This document shows, one piece after another, positions 1 through 9,769 of a DNA stretch of 64,000 nt. The position numbers were made by a program, and so were the translations under genes. Position 1 is the first letter of the stretch, and the number at the start of each line of letters is the position of its first letter. Source of the stretch: Pycnococcus provasolii (taxonomy: Eukaryota; Chlorophyta; Pseudoscourfieldiophyceae; Pseudoscourfieldiales); the NCBI GenBank assembly GCA_049487715.1, contig CP150553.1, forward strand, positions 868,001 through 932,000. Direction: 5' to 3'. The notes beneath the pieces are model-generated. The model did no database searches and was not told where the DNA came from. It saw nothing but the letters and a program-made list of their open reading frames with translations.

Positions 1-1077
1 GGCAAACTCGTGACCGCGAATGTCTCGCTTCCCGTCGACGGCGAACCTGCGAAGGCGATTGTCGTTGGCGTCGTGCCATCTGGGCCATTCGACAGCTCTT
101 CGTTCATTGCGCCGGGCGTCGATGGGATCCTTGGCCTTGCTCCAGCTGGCGTGAGCATGAGTGGACATCCCAATGTGCTCAATCAGCTAGAGTTGGCGGG
201 TGTGCTGCGCCCCGAGAAGAGCGATGGGTCGTTCTCGTTATGCGCGCCGAGTCCCGCCGGCGGTGTGCTTGCTATTGGCGGTCGGTATCCCAGAGAAGGA
301 CACCACCAGTGGATGTATGCCGCGCAGAGCACCGCAGATCGATATACCGTTGACATCCAAAGTATGCTCATCGAAAGCCCAAACATCACAACAGCTGCAG
401 CAGCACGCGTCGACTACAACTTCACGATGGCGGCGGAGGCTGGTTTGGGTAACGAGGATTCTCTGCCGATTTTGGATTCTGGGACGAATTGGGCAACGTT
501 CCCTACAAAGCTCATTAAAGCGCTAGAGCAACCGCTGGTGACGGCGATTTGCACCGAGAAGGAGAAGAGTCGGTGCATCAAATCTGTGGGCTTGCTGTTG
601 AATTCCACGCGCGTGAACGTCTGCGGTTACTTCACAAACGACGAAATTGAAAGGTTTCCAGACATGACGTTGCTCCTTCGCGGCAAGCAGCAAAATTTGT
701 TGTGGCTACGAGTTGGCAGTAGTGCGACTCCTGAAATTCCGTTCAAACTGCATCCCTTCGACTGGGCCATGTCGCCCGTTAGTGGGTGTCACAACGAGAA
801 GAACAAGACCTACAATACTATTCCTCTTCAGATGGCGGTACTTGACGGTGGCGAGACGCTTGGCATCGACAAGGTGACACTCGGCGCATTTGCGCTCAGC
901 CCGTACGCCGTTCACTTCGACCCCAGCCGACGTCGCATCGGGTTTCTGCCATCACGCGGAGCGTCAGTCGCTGGTGCGTGTGCGCCTCCCGAAGCTGAGG
1001 CGGGCGGCACACGGCACGCGGCTGAGGCGCTGGCGACGGCGCGCGTGGGAGCGAGCGCGTTGCTGCGTCGCGAGTGA
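1..1077 (+). CDS. Pepsin-like aspartyl protease (A1 family), 3' part
   Basis: The reading frame is open from the left edge of the window, so the start codon and the first catalytic Asp lie outside. The visible part carries a typical A1 flap and hydrophobic region (GVDGILGLAPAGV), the second active-site motif ILDSGTNWATFP, and a C-terminal strand ending in FDPSRRRIGFLPS, as pepsin-like enzymes do. It ends at a TGA at 1075-1077. The layout resembles the second aspartyl protease near 23850-25612, with the same GILGLAP motif and an LDSG(S/T)N active site, so the two are probably distant paralogues. Such proteases are usually secreted or vacuolar; the signal peptide cannot be checked here. No intron signal is needed inside the visible part. 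Confidence 0.85.
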   Translation, partial: GKLVTANVSLPVDGEPAKAIVVGVVPSGPFDSSSFIAPGVDGILGLAPAGVSMSGHPNVLNQLELAGVLRPEKSDGSFSLCAPSPAGGVLAIGGRYPREGHHQWMYAAQSTADRYTVDIQSMLIESPNITTAAAARVDYNFTMAAEAGLGNEDSLPILDSGTNWATFPTKLIKALEQPLVTAICTEKEKSRCIKSVGLLLNSTRVNVCGYFTNDEIERFPDMTLLLRGKQQNLLWLRVGSSATPEIPFKLHPFDWAMSPVSGCHNEKNKTYNTIPLQMAVLDGGETLGIDKVTLGAFALSPYAVHFDPSRRRIGFLPSRGASVAGACAPPEAEAGGTRHAAEALATARVGASALLRRE

Positions 1078-1206
1078 GAGTAAGATTTGCATGAGGTGGC
1101 AGAGGTGTTTAGGGGTTGGAGATTTCGCGAGATTCATTTCGTCCTTGATTTTTCGCCCTCGCCCCACAGCCCCACGTTCCCGATAACAAACTCCCCTGAG
1201 AGCACC

Positions 1207-2586
1207 ATGTCCTCCGATAAAGCTTTTGCGCGGCAGAAGAAGACGGCCTACGCACGAAGACCACTATGCGCGCGCGCGCGCGCCCAGTCTGACGTGTACG
1301 GGTGTACTCCAGCTTCGAGAGCGACATCCGTCCCTTCCGCGATCCCTTGCGCGCTGAAACGTGGCGTCGCGTCTCTGATTGCGAGCACAGTCATCGCACT
1401 CACGCCGTGCCCACAGCCAGCCGCCGCTGTGACCGAGGAGCAGCTGTTATTCCTCGAGGCGTGGCGTGCCGTTGACAAGGCGTACGTCGACAAGTCGTTC
1501 GCGGGGAACAACTGGCTGAAAACCAAGGAGAAGTTCCTCAAGAGCGAGACGATGTTCGAGCGAGACGACACGTACGCGGCGATCCGCAAGATGCTCGCGC
1601 TGCTCAACGACCCGTTCACGCGGTTCCTGGAGCCAGATCGGATGCAGGCGATGCAGCGTGCGACGGCGGGAGCCTCAGCGGGTGGCGGCGCGGGCGTCGA
1701 GGTCACCGTCGGAGACGGCGACAAGCTCATCGTCGTCGCACCGTTGATTGGGGGACCGGCGGAGCGCGCGGGCGTGCAGCCCGGCGACGAGATTGTTGGC
1801 GTCAACGGCGACGACGTGCGTGGCCTGAGCGCGTACGAGCTCGCGGAAAAGCTGATTGGCGAGCCGGGAACGCCGCTCAAGCTGTCGGTGGTACGAACTG
1901 GAGGCGCGCGCGACGACGTGGAACTCGTGCGCGAGCCAATCAAGGTGGCGAAGGTTTCGAGCGGCACGTGCGCGATTCCGGCGACGGAGCAGCGTTCGGA
2001 ACGAGCAATCGCGTACATTCGCATTCCAGCTTGGAGCAAGGATACGGCAAAGCAGCTGCTGGAGACACTCAAGGCGGTTGGCAAGGTGGACGGCATTGTC
2101 GTTGACCTGCGCAACAACTACGGCGGCTTTTTCCCGTCTGCCGTCGACGCTGCGTCTCTCTTCATGAACAAGGGCGTGGTGGTGTACACGGCTGATACGA
2201 CGGGCCCGCTCGACGCTTACGACGTGAATGGAGACTACACCGTCTTTGCCGACACGAAGACGCCGTTGGCGCTTCTTGTGAACAAGGGAACGGCGAGTGC
2301 GAGCGAGGTGTTCAGCGGCGCACTGCGCGACAACAACCGCGCTCTTGTCGTTGGCAACGAGAATACGTTTGGAAAGGGGCTCATTCAAACGCTTCTTCCT
2401 CTTTCTGACGGCAGTGGTGTGACCATCACCGTTCGCGAGTACCGCACGCCGAACAATATCTCTATTAACAAGGTTGGCATCTCACCTGACCGTGCGTACG
2501 GCGACGCCGACATTCCCGATAGTGCGCGTGGGTTCTGCGACAGCGTCGTCGAGAATCCAAAGGTGCTGAAAACGTTCTTTCGATGA
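1207..2586 (+). CDS. CTPA: C-terminal processing peptidase (CtpA, S41A), thylakoid lumen
   Basis: A 459-aa protein. In plants and algae this family trims the C-terminus of the photosystem II D1 precursor in the thylakoid lumen. The N-terminus is basic, followed by a hydrophobic stretch ending PAAAV (residues about 50-77), which looks like a bipartite transit plus lumen-targeting peptide. A PDZ domain (GPAERAGVQPGDEIVGVNG) precedes the S41 core. Catalytic candidates are Ser364/Ser366 in GTASASE and Lys390 in FGKG, matching the Ser-Lys dyad of the family. The first ATG in the frame (1207) is chosen; the upstream in-frame TTG is ignored. A TGTAA poly(A)-type signal lies at 2609-2613. The gene is convergent with the next one. 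Confidence 0.9.
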   Translation: MSSDKAFARQKKTAYARRPLCARARAQSDVYGCTPASRATSVPSAIPCALKRGVASLIASTVIALTPCPQPAAAVTEEQLLFLEAWRAVDKAYVDKSFAGNNWLKTKEKFLKSETMFERDDTYAAIRKMLALLNDPFTRFLEPDRMQAMQRATAGASAGGGAGVEVTVGDGDKLIVVAPLIGGPAERAGVQPGDEIVGVNGDDVRGLSAYELAEKLIGEPGTPLKLSVVRTGGARDDVELVREPIKVAKVSSGTCAIPATEQRSERAIAYIRIPAWSKDTAKQLLETLKAVGKVDGIVVDLRNNYGGFFPSAVDAASLFMNKGVVVYTADTTGPLDAYDVNGDYTVFADTKTPLALLVNKGTASASEVFSGALRDNNRALVVGNENTFGKGLIQTLLPLSDGSGVTITVREYRTPNNISINKVGISPDRAYGDADIPDSARGFCDSVVENPKVLKTFFR

Positions 2587-2665
2587 CAAATAAAAGAGTG
2601 ACATATACTGTAATGTTCGTTTTGAATCTGAGTCAAACGGCGTGGGTGTGGTTGTTGTTGACACC

Positions 2666-3040
2666 TTACTGCAGCGAGTTTTCGTATGCCGTTCGTGCCT
2701 CGTCAACGGCGTCTGCGTCGATGCCTTCGACGGTTGCGAACGCCGCAGCAATTTTGTCCGGCGTTTTACATCCGTAGAACATCTTTTCGTTGACTGAGAT
2801 GTTCGGTCCCATAGCGCAGTCTCCGAAGCAGTCCTGTTCTTCGACTTGCACGTTGAGCGTTTCCGCGAGAGCGAGTGCACACTTTAAGGTTCTCCTCGCC
2901 CCTCTTTGTTTGCACTCCTTGTTTTGGCAGACGAGCACCACCTGCTTATCGGAGGAGGAGGATGCACTAACCACGAGCGACGCACGACGACGAGTCAGTT
3001 TGTTCAAGGCTTGCCCTCTATGAAAAGTCAGAGTCGCCAT
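2666..3040 (-). CDS. Small thioredoxin-like 2Fe-2S protein, plastid-type
   Basis: A 124-aa protein with a short basic, Ser-rich N-terminus that resembles a chloroplast transit peptide, followed by a thioredoxin-like ferredoxin fold. The pattern CQNKECKQRGAR...CFGDCAMGPN gives the four cysteines expected to bind a 2Fe-2S cluster, as in NuoE-type and bacterial-type shethna ferredoxin domains. In plants similar small domains occur alone in plastids; the electron partner cannot be told from sequence. The ATG at 3040 is preferred: the frame stays open upstream to 3259, but that part is pyrimidine-rich non-coding-looking DNA with no better start. It is convergent with CtpA, with 79 nt between the stops. 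Confidence 0.7.
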   Translation of the reverse strand: MATLTFHRGQALNKLTRRRASLVVSASSSSDKQVVLVCQNKECKQRGARRTLKCALALAETLNVQVEEQDCFGDCAMGPNISVNEKMFYGCKTPDKIAAAFATVEGIDADAVDEARTAYENSLQ

Positions 3041-3285
3041 CGCGCGAGGGGTGCAAGGCGATCTGATGGGAAAAGCAAGATTTGCGTCCGGTCCCAGATC
3101 TAGGTGCAAGGAAGGATCCCCGAGGGACCATCCAAATGCGTTGTTGTTAACCTGAGCTCCGATTCCAAGTCCTCCTCCCTCCCTCCTCGTCAACCTCCCT
3201 CCCTCCCCTGACACCTGAACCTCGGGTCGTGCGTCTCGGCAATCCACGTGTGCGCGCACTCACTCTCTGTTAAGCTTATTTGTGC

Positions 3286-4110
3286 ATGTCGGCGCTCCCC
3301 GTCTCCGTCATCGCGCCTGGCGTCTCGCCGCTCGCGCCGCGCGCACCGCTGCACGACGCGGGACTATCCGAACACGTCTGCGCCATCCGAAGAACGTCGC
3401 TCGGGCCCATGCGGCCGCTCGACGACGTGCAAGGGATGGCGCTCGATACCCAACTCCACAACAGCAGGCCGGCGACGCGAACGACATCCACGGTCACGAC
3501 GACGCGCAGAATCAAGGGCGCGCTCGGAGGCGCTACGACGCGTGCGGACCACCACGCGTACGCGGACGTCGCGTCGTACGGGCCGGAGTACACGCCCGTG
3601 CGAGGAAGACGAAGGCGGAGATTTCGGGAGGAGATGGGCGCGCCCACACCTGCGTCAAGAAGACACGCCGCAGCGCTTGCCATGCCGAGAGATGAGCGAG
3701 GCAGGTACATTGGCGCCGCGGCTATATGCGCAAGCTTGCAGAGATTCCGAGAGCAGGAGCGACTCGCGGGGTCCGTCGCGCACGCGACGATACGCGACTG
3801 GTACAAGCAGCCAGTCAAGGCTGGCGTGACGGAGGAGGAGGAGGCGAGCACGAGCGGGAGTAGAGGAGCACGGGCGGCGGCCGCGCTCCATGGCAACGGC
3901 AAGTTTCACGCGTGTGACGCGTGCTATCGCGTGGGCGGCGACCTCCAGCTAACACGTGCTGTGAAAACTGCGCCGGGTCACGTGCTCAACGATGCCGTTG
4001 CAAGGCTCGGGCCAGGTGCGCTGACGTGGGACGACGGAAGGTTTGGAGAACGCGGCGACGCGTCCGTGACTCAGTGCCGTATCACATACACGCTCTCGGC
4101 ACTCGTTTAA
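3286..4110 (+). CDS. Hypothetical protein, doubtful
   Basis: An ORF of 274 codons from ATG 3286 to TAA. I recognise no family. The product is Arg/Ala/Thr-rich, with an acidic-basic mixed middle, a stretch ICASLQRFREQERLAG that could be helical, and a CDAC motif near residue 210. Other frames on both strands are also open for several hundred bases because the DNA is GC-rich, so openness is weak evidence. It is bounded downstream by AT-rich DNA (4090-4400), which fits a real 3' end. It could be a lineage-specific gene or a chance ORF. Confidence 0.35.
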   Translation: MSALPVSVIAPGVSPLAPRAPLHDAGLSEHVCAIRRTSLGPMRPLDDVQGMALDTQLHNSRPATRTTSTVTTTRRIKGALGGATTRADHHAYADVASYGPEYTPVRGRRRRRFREEMGAPTPASRRHAAALAMPRDERGRYIGAAAICASLQRFREQERLAGSVAHATIRDWYKQPVKAGVTEEEEASTSGSRGARAAAALHGNGKFHACDACYRVGGDLQLTRAVKTAPGHVLNDAVARLGPGALTWDDGRFGERGDASVTQCRITYTLSALV

Positions 4111-4392
4111 AAAACATAAAAACGAAGTAATATGGATACATTTAAAGATCATAAGCTCTTTTTTGAGTCTTTGACTCTTTCTAACACCACTTTAGAGGCA
4201 AAAGGCTCCGGCGTGGTCGAAGACCTCGCTCGGATATATCGACTCGTCGAACGGACGCCTCTCATCGCAGCCCCACATCCACACCATCCTCTCCCACACT
4301 TGGACGCCATTGCCTGCAAACAACACTGGAACAACTCTGGTTTTGGTGTCACACATAGATAAATTTTACCACTAAAAAGTAAGAAGATACAT
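4111..4392. other. Short intergenic stretch, no gene seen
   Basis: AT-richer DNA between the doubtful ORF and the alpha/beta hydrolase, whose stop is at 4393-4395. It probably holds 3' untranslated sequence of both convergent units. I see no RNA gene or repeat here. Confidence 0.5.
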
Positions 4393-5418
4393 TTAAGACG
4401 TGACGAAAGATACGAGTCTCTCATTCACCTCGTCGCTCGCGTCGTTCATCACCCAGTGCGTGGCGTCTGGAATCTTAACGACGGTGCAGTTAGGAACGAG
4501 GCGCGTCGGAGGATCGGCCATGTTCGTTGTGAGGTACGCATCATCTTCGCCCCACAAGACGAGTGTTGGCTTGTCGATTACGGAATACGCCGATTCGGTA
4601 AAGCCTGAGAAAAATCCACCTAGCTGTAACGCCGCGCGGTAGTAGTTCACAGTCGCTTCTGCAGCGCCGGGCGTGTTGAAAGCTTTGACGTATCGTTCCA
4701 CCTCGTCCGATGTGTACGGAGGACGTGGCTCTGTGGTGTACAGGCGGCGCAGGATGAGGCTGTCTTGTGCTGTGAGTGCTGCTTCCGCGACTCCAGGAAT
4801 CTGAAAAGCACCGATGTACCAGCTTTTGAGCAGTTGCGAAGGGTCGCTTTGGAGCGCTTGCTGAAACCGAAGTGGGTGAGGGAGGTTGAGCACGGCGAGT
4901 CGTTCGAACAAACCCGAAGTTTCGTTCGCAAGCGCAAAGGACCATGCGACGGCGCCTCCCCAGTCGTGCCCGACAACCGCGCGTGCATATCCACTCGGGC
5001 ACAGCTGAGTAATGGCTGCGCGCACATCGTCGACGAGAAGCTCCATCTTATAGTTCTCAATTCCTTTTGGCTTTTCGCTCTGCGCGTATCCCCTCATATC
5101 CAAGGCGATCGTTCGTACGTTTGCGGCGTTGAGTGCTGGTACTTGCGTTCGCCAGTCCCTGTGAAATCCTGGAAAGCCGTGGAGCAGAATCACCGTCGGC
5201 GCGTCGCTCGGCCCGCTCACCTTGGCATGCAAGTTTACGCCTCGCGCGCCTTTGACGGTTACGGAGGAGCCCATCGAGGAGGAGGCATCGGATGCCGACG
5301 CCGACAAAGGTCGACGGCAACTTCTTCGACGAGCTCGAGCTGACACGGAGTGTCCGCGGCCACCTATTAAAGGCGCTGCTGTGGCACTTCGCTGCGCCAC
5401 CGAAACAGCTTTCAGCAT
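4393..5418 (-). CDS. Alpha/beta hydrolase, epoxide-hydrolase-like
   Basis: A 341-aa protein starting at ATG 5418 with a basic, Ser/Ala-rich N-terminus of about 50 residues that may be an organelle transit peptide. The oxyanion motif HGFPGF, the nucleophile elbow VVGHDWGG with Asp rather than Ser, the acid in LWGEDDAYL and the His in DATHWVM form the Asp-Asp-His arrangement of soluble epoxide hydrolases and haloalkane dehalogenases. The cap region contains tyrosines (for example LRRLYTTEPRPPYTS and NYYRAAL), which in epoxide hydrolases activate the epoxide; this assignment is inference. It is divergent from the glycosyltransferase at 5557, sharing a promoter region of about 140 nt. The frame continues upstream to 5613 but without good context. 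Confidence 0.8.
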   Translation of the reverse strand: MLKAVSVAQRSATAAPLIGGRGHSVSARARRRSCRRPLSASASDASSSMGSSVTVKGARGVNLHAKVSGPSDAPTVILLHGFPGFHRDWRTQVPALNAANVRTIALDMRGYAQSEKPKGIENYKMELLVDDVRAAITQLCPSGYARAVVGHDWGGAVAWSFALANETSGLFERLAVLNLPHPLRFQQALQSDPSQLLKSWYIGAFQIPGVAEAALTAQDSLILRRLYTTEPRPPYTSDEVERYVKAFNTPGAAEATVNYYRAALQLGGFFSGFTESAYSVIDKPTLVLWGEDDAYLTTNMADPPTRLVPNCTVVKIPDATHWVMNDASDEVNERLVSFVTS

Positions 5419-5556
5419 CAGAGACGCAGAGAACAGAAACGGTGCGGTGCGTCCGGCGACACAGATTGTTTGGCAAATTCCCGGACGATCCAACTGGACG
5501 ATCCCTAAAGGGGTCGGGATTCGGTCAGGGGTTGGATCATTTTGTTTTTGGAAAAA

Positions 5557-8289
5557 ATGGCGCCTGGTAGTTCGCCGCTGCTGCCCGTTGGTGCTACTCC
5601 ACCGCGTCGTCATAATCGCGGGTCAAATGTATCCTTCCGCATGCACTGCTTCATGCCGCTCGTCACGCTCGTGCTCTTCGTCGCAATCGTACGACGCGTC
5701 GCGCAAACGTCGTCGTCCGACCATCATCGACAAACCCCGCGAATCAACGTAATGCAGCAGAGCCCGAGAAACGACAACGTCGTGCGATCGCCGCCGCCGC
5801 CGCCTTTGTCCATTCAAAGCAGCAGTGCGCATCACAGCATCACGCGGTACCTAGACGCGAGGGCGAGCGTATGCACACCGCCGAGCGATGGGTCCGTGCC
5901 TCTTCACAAAGTCAAGAACTGTGTGTCTGCTGCTATCGTCGCCGAGGAAGGAGAGGAGGAGGAACCTGAGCACATCGTCATCGCGACTGTTGCCAACGCG
6001 CATTACGAAGACTTCCTGCACTCCTGGTACGCACATCTGCTCAAACTCGGCATTGGCAAACATGCCATTGTTGGTGCTGTGGACACGACAATTGCGCGCG
6101 CGTGCCAATCAAGGAACATACACCACTATCCCATTGGCAAATCAAGAGCCAAGATCGACGAGGATGAGCTCGCGTGGGGATCTCGTGAATTCAAGCACGC
6201 GCAGCTCGCGAAGGTGCTCTTCGTCCGCGATCTCCTCGAACACGGCGTCTCAATATTGTTCGCTGACGGGGACGTCGCGTTCATTCGCAATCCTCTCACA
6301 TATCTGCAAATCGCGCTGGCGGCAAACGCCAAGAAGAAGATCAAACCGGACATGATATTCTCCACAGATTCGCTCAACGACGATGGTGCACTTCTTGAGA
6401 GTAAGCGAGCGCTGAACGTTGGCGTGATGGTGGCGCGAGCGACGCGTCATTCGATAGCCTTCTGTCACAAGTGGGTCGACGCCCTGCAGAACGATCCAGA
6501 CCGTGCGCATCTCTGGGATCAGTCAGTCGCGAACGAACTCGTGGGTGCAGAGCGTCCGCCCTATGATCATCGTGGTGTTGTTGCCGACAACAACAACAAC
6601 GACAACAGCAGCAGCAGCAGCAGCAGTGGTGGTGGTGATTACTATGAGCCCATGCTGTTCAGGGGCGCACATCACACCGATTCGCCAATTGTGTTTGGCA
6701 TTCTTCCAGCGAGACTATTCACCAACGGGCACACGTACTTCGTGCAGCAGCGCGATCGCGTGCGTGGCACGCCTTGGAATCGAGATGGCACCGGCATCGA
6801 CGCTGATGCATCACCCGTGCTTCCCTGGTCGGATGTGATTGCGGTGCATGCCACGCACCAATTCAGCGGTGCAACAGGCAAGCGCACGCGCCTGAAGTAC
6901 GCACGAGGAGGAAGTGGTGGCGGTGCCGTCGATGATGATGAGCGTGAGGAACCTCTGTTGTGGTATGACGATCCCTCTGTCGAACGTTTCGATTACAATT
7001 GGCCGTTCGGCTATCTGACATTCGTTCCACCGCGTTGGTGGCACACGGACGGCGACTACCGCAGTGGCATCTTTAATGGCACCACGAACACGACGTCGTC
7101 GTCGTCGTCGTCGACCACAATGTTGAACAAACACATGGCGCTCGTGCAAGCACAGTTTTCGTACATTCGCCACGCTCTCGGACTCGCTGTCACACTTGGG
7201 CGCATCTTGATCCTGCCTGCTCCGACACTTTGTCTGCTCGACCGGTTCTGGGGAAATCTCGAAGTCGGAGATGATGGCGAACCTCGTATCCCAGGCGTGT
7301 CATCGAGAGTCTTTCCTCCTCCTCCGAATGGTAGGAGGAGGAGACCCACTCCCTTTCGAAATGAAACCGCATTTGCATGTCCTCTGGACCACATCCTCGA
7401 GCTATCCGCGGACGAGTGGCACGTGCTTTGGAATCTCGCGGCGGATGCCGTTGTTGCTATTGACAAACAGTCGCCACAATTCCTTCCATCCCAGCCACCG
7501 CATTTGGGCTCACATCTCAGTGCAAAGGCGGCAGCACAGCTTGCGAGCACTTGCTCGCAACTTCATCCTCAACATGCTAATGATCAAATATTGTTATCGT
7601 CCGTAAGTGGCGGTGAGCAGTACTGCCATCGGCATCGACTTGGCATGACGCACGACGATAACGTTGACCTGCTACGAAATCTCACAACATCGACAGCAAA
7701 TCACTCGGACACGAATAACGATCGCATAGCTCGGCCAGCATACGCGCATCCGATCCGCCCTCACGGATTTCTTGCAAGGGCGATGCTAAACTGGTATGGC
7801 ACGGATTTGCCCGAACCGCCTGAGGGTGACGTGACTTTTGTCACGCTGTCCTCACGCAAGGTTGGTGGCATCGACGACGTCGTACAGGGCGACAGCGAGT
7901 CGCCGACACGCGACGACGTCGTATCTCCATCGTCGTGGATTGTGCGCGCAGCTGGAGGAAATAAGCTCAACGACATCACGCCAAAATTCGTTCAGCTCGC
8001 ACATGGCATCACTGACGTCGAGGCGATTGCCAAGCTTGTCGACGACGACGGCGTGCGGAAGGCACGCCTGCTCGTCGTCGGAGACGATAAACTTCGTCCC
8101 ATGTCAGAACCATGGCACATCTTCGGCGGATTCGTGCATCGCAAGAGTGACGAGGAACGCAACATGCGGCAGACGTGGCGAGCGCAAGCATTTCGTGGCC
8201 TGACAGAAAAGATCACGCCCACATGGTGCTGCGAGAAGGAGATTGGTGCTGTGCCTTACGACCTTTGGTGGGAAGAGAGGCTCGATTGA
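5557..8289 (+). CDS. XEG113-like arabinosyltransferase, Golgi type II membrane protein
   Basis: A 910-aa protein. Residues about 28-45 (CFMPLVTLVLFVAIV) form a single signal-anchor, as in Golgi glycosyltransferases. The first domain has the nucleotide-diphospho-sugar transferase pattern with the DxD-containing motif LFADGDVAFIRNP. The second half carries features of plant XEG113-type extensin arabinosyltransferases: LGRILILPAPTLCLLDRFW and CPLDHILE. These enzymes add beta-1,2-arabinose to hydroxyproline-rich wall glycoproteins; the substrate here is inferred. Low-complexity insertions (Asn/Ser/Gly around residue 350, Ser around 515) come from trinucleotide repeats. The ATG at 5557 is the first in frame. 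No clear TGTAA signal follows the stop. Confidence 0.8.
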   Translation: MAPGSSPLLPVGATPPRRHNRGSNVSFRMHCFMPLVTLVLFVAIVRRVAQTSSSDHHRQTPRINVMQQSPRNDNVVRSPPPPPLSIQSSSAHHSITRYLDARASVCTPPSDGSVPLHKVKNCVSAAIVAEEGEEEEPEHIVIATVANAHYEDFLHSWYAHLLKLGIGKHAIVGAVDTTIARACQSRNIHHYPIGKSRAKIDEDELAWGSREFKHAQLAKVLFVRDLLEHGVSILFADGDVAFIRNPLTYLQIALAANAKKKIKPDMIFSTDSLNDDGALLESKRALNVGVMVARATRHSIAFCHKWVDALQNDPDRAHLWDQSVANELVGAERPPYDHRGVVADNNNNDNSSSSSSSGGGDYYEPMLFRGAHHTDSPIVFGILPARLFTNGHTYFVQQRDRVRGTPWNRDGTGIDADASPVLPWSDVIAVHATHQFSGATGKRTRLKYARGGSGGGAVDDDEREEPLLWYDDPSVERFDYNWPFGYLTFVPPRWWHTDGDYRSGIFNGTTNTTSSSSSSTTMLNKHMALVQAQFSYIRHALGLAVTLGRILILPAPTLCLLDRFWGNLEVGDDGEPRIPGVSSRVFPPPPNGRRRRPTPFRNETAFACPLDHILELSADEWHVLWNLAADAVVAIDKQSPQFLPSQPPHLGSHLSAKAAAQLASTCSQLHPQHANDQILLSSVSGGEQYCHRHRLGMTHDDNVDLLRNLTTSTANHSDTNNDRIARPAYAHPIRPHGFLARAMLNWYGTDLPEPPEGDVTFVTLSSRKVGGIDDVVQGDSESPTRDDVVSPSSWIVRAAGGNKLNDITPKFVQLAHGITDVEAIAKLVDDDGVRKARLLVVGDDKLRPMSEPWHIFGGFVHRKSDEERNMRQTWRAQAFRGLTEKITPTWCCEKEIGAVPYDLWWEERLD

Positions 8290-8394
8290 TTGATTGGATT
8301 GAGTTTTGCTACCATTGTGATGATAAATTTGCTTATGCCCGCATTCTTTTTATTTCCTCAATCACAACAACAACAACATAACGTCTTCATTCGT

Positions 8395-9468
8395 TTATGC
8401 TGGCGTCATCTTCTCCGCCTCGTCCTTGATGCTTTGGAAGAGCACACTCGACAGATATCGCTCTCCGAATGAGGGGAGCACGGTGACGATGAGCTTGCCG
8501 GCGTTCTCAGGTCGCTTTGCGAGCTCCACCGCGGCGAGCGTGGCGGCGCCGGACGAAATGCCGCAGAGCAGTCCCTCCTTCAGCGCGAGCTCCTTCGCCA
8601 TGGCGACAGCGTCGTCGGAGCTGATCTGGATCACCTCGTCGTACACGCTCTGGTCGAGGATTCCGGGGATGAATCCCGCGCCGATGCCCTGAATCTTGTG
8701 CGGTCCAGGCTTTCCTCCGGAAAGCACGGCGGACTCGGTGGGCTCGACCGCCACCACCTTGACGTTCGGGTTCTGCGACTTGAGGAACCCTCCTGTGCCC
8801 GAGATGGTTCCACCCGTTCCGACGCCACTGACGAAGATGTCCACCTTGCCGTCGGTGTCCTCGTAGATCTCCGGGCCGGTGGTTTCGAAGTGCACCTTCG
8901 GGTTGGCGGGGTTCTCAAACTGCTGCAGCATGTACGCGTCAGGCGTGGACGCGGCGATCTCCTCCGCCTTGTTGACGGCACCCTTCATTCCCTTGGCGGG
9001 ATCGGTGAGCACGAGCTGCGCTCCAAAGGCGCGCAGGAGGATTCGCCTTTCCAGGCTCATGGACGCGGGCATGGTGAGGATGAGCTGGTATCCCTTCGCG
9101 GCGGCGATGAAGGCGAGTCCGATGCCCGTGTTTCCCGACGTGGGCTCGACGAGCACCGTCTTTCCCGCGCTGATGCTTCCTTTGGATTCGGCGTCAGCGA
9201 TCATGCTGTATCCGATGCGGTCTTTGACGGAGCAGCACGGCTCCATGAGTTCGAGCTTGGCTGCGACGGTTCCGACGCATCCTTCGGTGACTCTGTTGAG
9301 GTAGACCATGGGTGTTTTTCCGATGAGTTCTGTGACGTTGTCCGCGATGTTCACCGAAGTCGCACTTGGACTGGAGGTGGTGGCGGCCCTAGTGCGCATC
9401 GTGCGTGGGTGAGTGCGAGCTCCATGACTGCTGCGAAGGCGGAGGTGCGAGGTGGTCTTCATCATCAT
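8395..9468 (-). CDS. OASTL: Cysteine synthase (O-acetylserine thiol-lyase), PLP enzyme
   Basis: A 357-aa protein that makes cysteine from O-acetylserine and sulfide. The N-terminal 40 residues are basic and Ser/Thr-rich, suggesting a plastid or mitochondrial form. The core starts at [19 protein letters not shown]. The PLP lysine is K82 in SVKDRIG; the phosphate-binding loop is TSGNTGIG, and the conserved GxGTGGTxSG motif is present as [10 protein letters not shown]. The C-terminal LCGISSGAA motif also fits. The ATG at 9468 heads a run of three Met codons; the upstream Leu-rich continuation is a CAA repeat read antisense. It is convergent with the XEG113-like gene and divergent from VPS51, with a telobox cluster in the shared promoter. 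Confidence 0.93.
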   Translation of the reverse strand: MMMKTTSHLRLRSSHGARTHPRTMRTRAATTSSPSATSVNIADNVTELIGKTPMVYLNRVTEGCVGTVAAKLELMEPCCSVKDRIGYSMIADAESKGSISAGKTVLVEPTSGNTGIGLAFIAAAKGYQLILTMPASMSLERRILLRAFGAQLVLTDPAKGMKGAVNKAEEIAASTPDAYMLQQFENPANPKVHFETTGPEIYEDTDGKVDIFVSGVGTGGTISGTGGFLKSQNPNVKVVAVEPTESAVLSGGKPGPHKIQGIGAGFIPGILDQSVYDEVIQISSDDAVAMAKELALKEGLLCGISSGAATLAAVELAKRPENAGKLIVTVLPSFGERYLSSVLFQSIKDEAEKMTPA

Positions 9469-9769
9469 CACGCAGTTGTGAAGTTGCGAGGTGGCCAACA
9501 ACAACAACAAGCCTCCAGGCAGCCAGGGGGCAGGGAAAAGAAAGCCCTAGCTAGCTTAATCGGATAAATAAAGGGGGATACCGGATGGTGACGTCGTTGT
9601 TAAGTTAGGGGTGTGGGATAGGGTTTTCATCAGGGTTAGGATTTTCATTAGGGTTAGGGTTAGGGTTCCCTGTTCGGGTTAGGGTTCCTCCTCCCTTTGT
9701 TCTTCCCTTTCCTTCCCTTTCGTCCTCATCCTCATCTGCGTCCTCTGCTCCTTCATCCGTCTCAAATCA
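9469..9769. other. Bidirectional promoter region with telobox cluster
   Basis: This 301-nt gap lies between the start codons of cysteine synthase (minus) and VPS51 (plus). It holds a CAA repeat, CTAGCTAG, and several TTAGGG units, then a pyrimidine-rich leader before the VPS51 ATG. No ORF or RNA gene is seen. Confidence 0.6.
9632..9686. promoter_or_regulatory. Telobox cluster (TTAGGG units)
   Basis: Five or so perfect or near-perfect TTAGGG/GGGTTAGG units within 55 nt, located 84-138 nt upstream of the VPS51 ATG and about 165-220 nt upstream of the cysteine synthase ATG. The units are interrupted and degenerate, and genes lie on both sides, so this is an internal promoter element, not a telomere. 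Confidence 0.6.

Noticed and set aside
1675-2388. Long minus-strand frame opposite CtpA, and similar antisense frames opposite cysteine synthase, VPS51, FLVA, KDM5 and MCM4
   Set aside because: They lie entirely inside genes with clear domain matches, and their products are Arg/Ala/Ser-rich shadows expected from GC-biased codons.
3276-3902. Minus-strand ORF opposite the doubtful gene at 3286-4110
   Set aside because: Both strands are open by GC bias; the minus product has no start in good context and is Ser/Ala/Val-rich without motifs. The plus frame is only slightly better.
9632-9686. TTAGGG repeats as a chromosome end
   Set aside because: The units are few and degenerate, recur at many places and lie between complete genes; they are promoter-type teloboxes.
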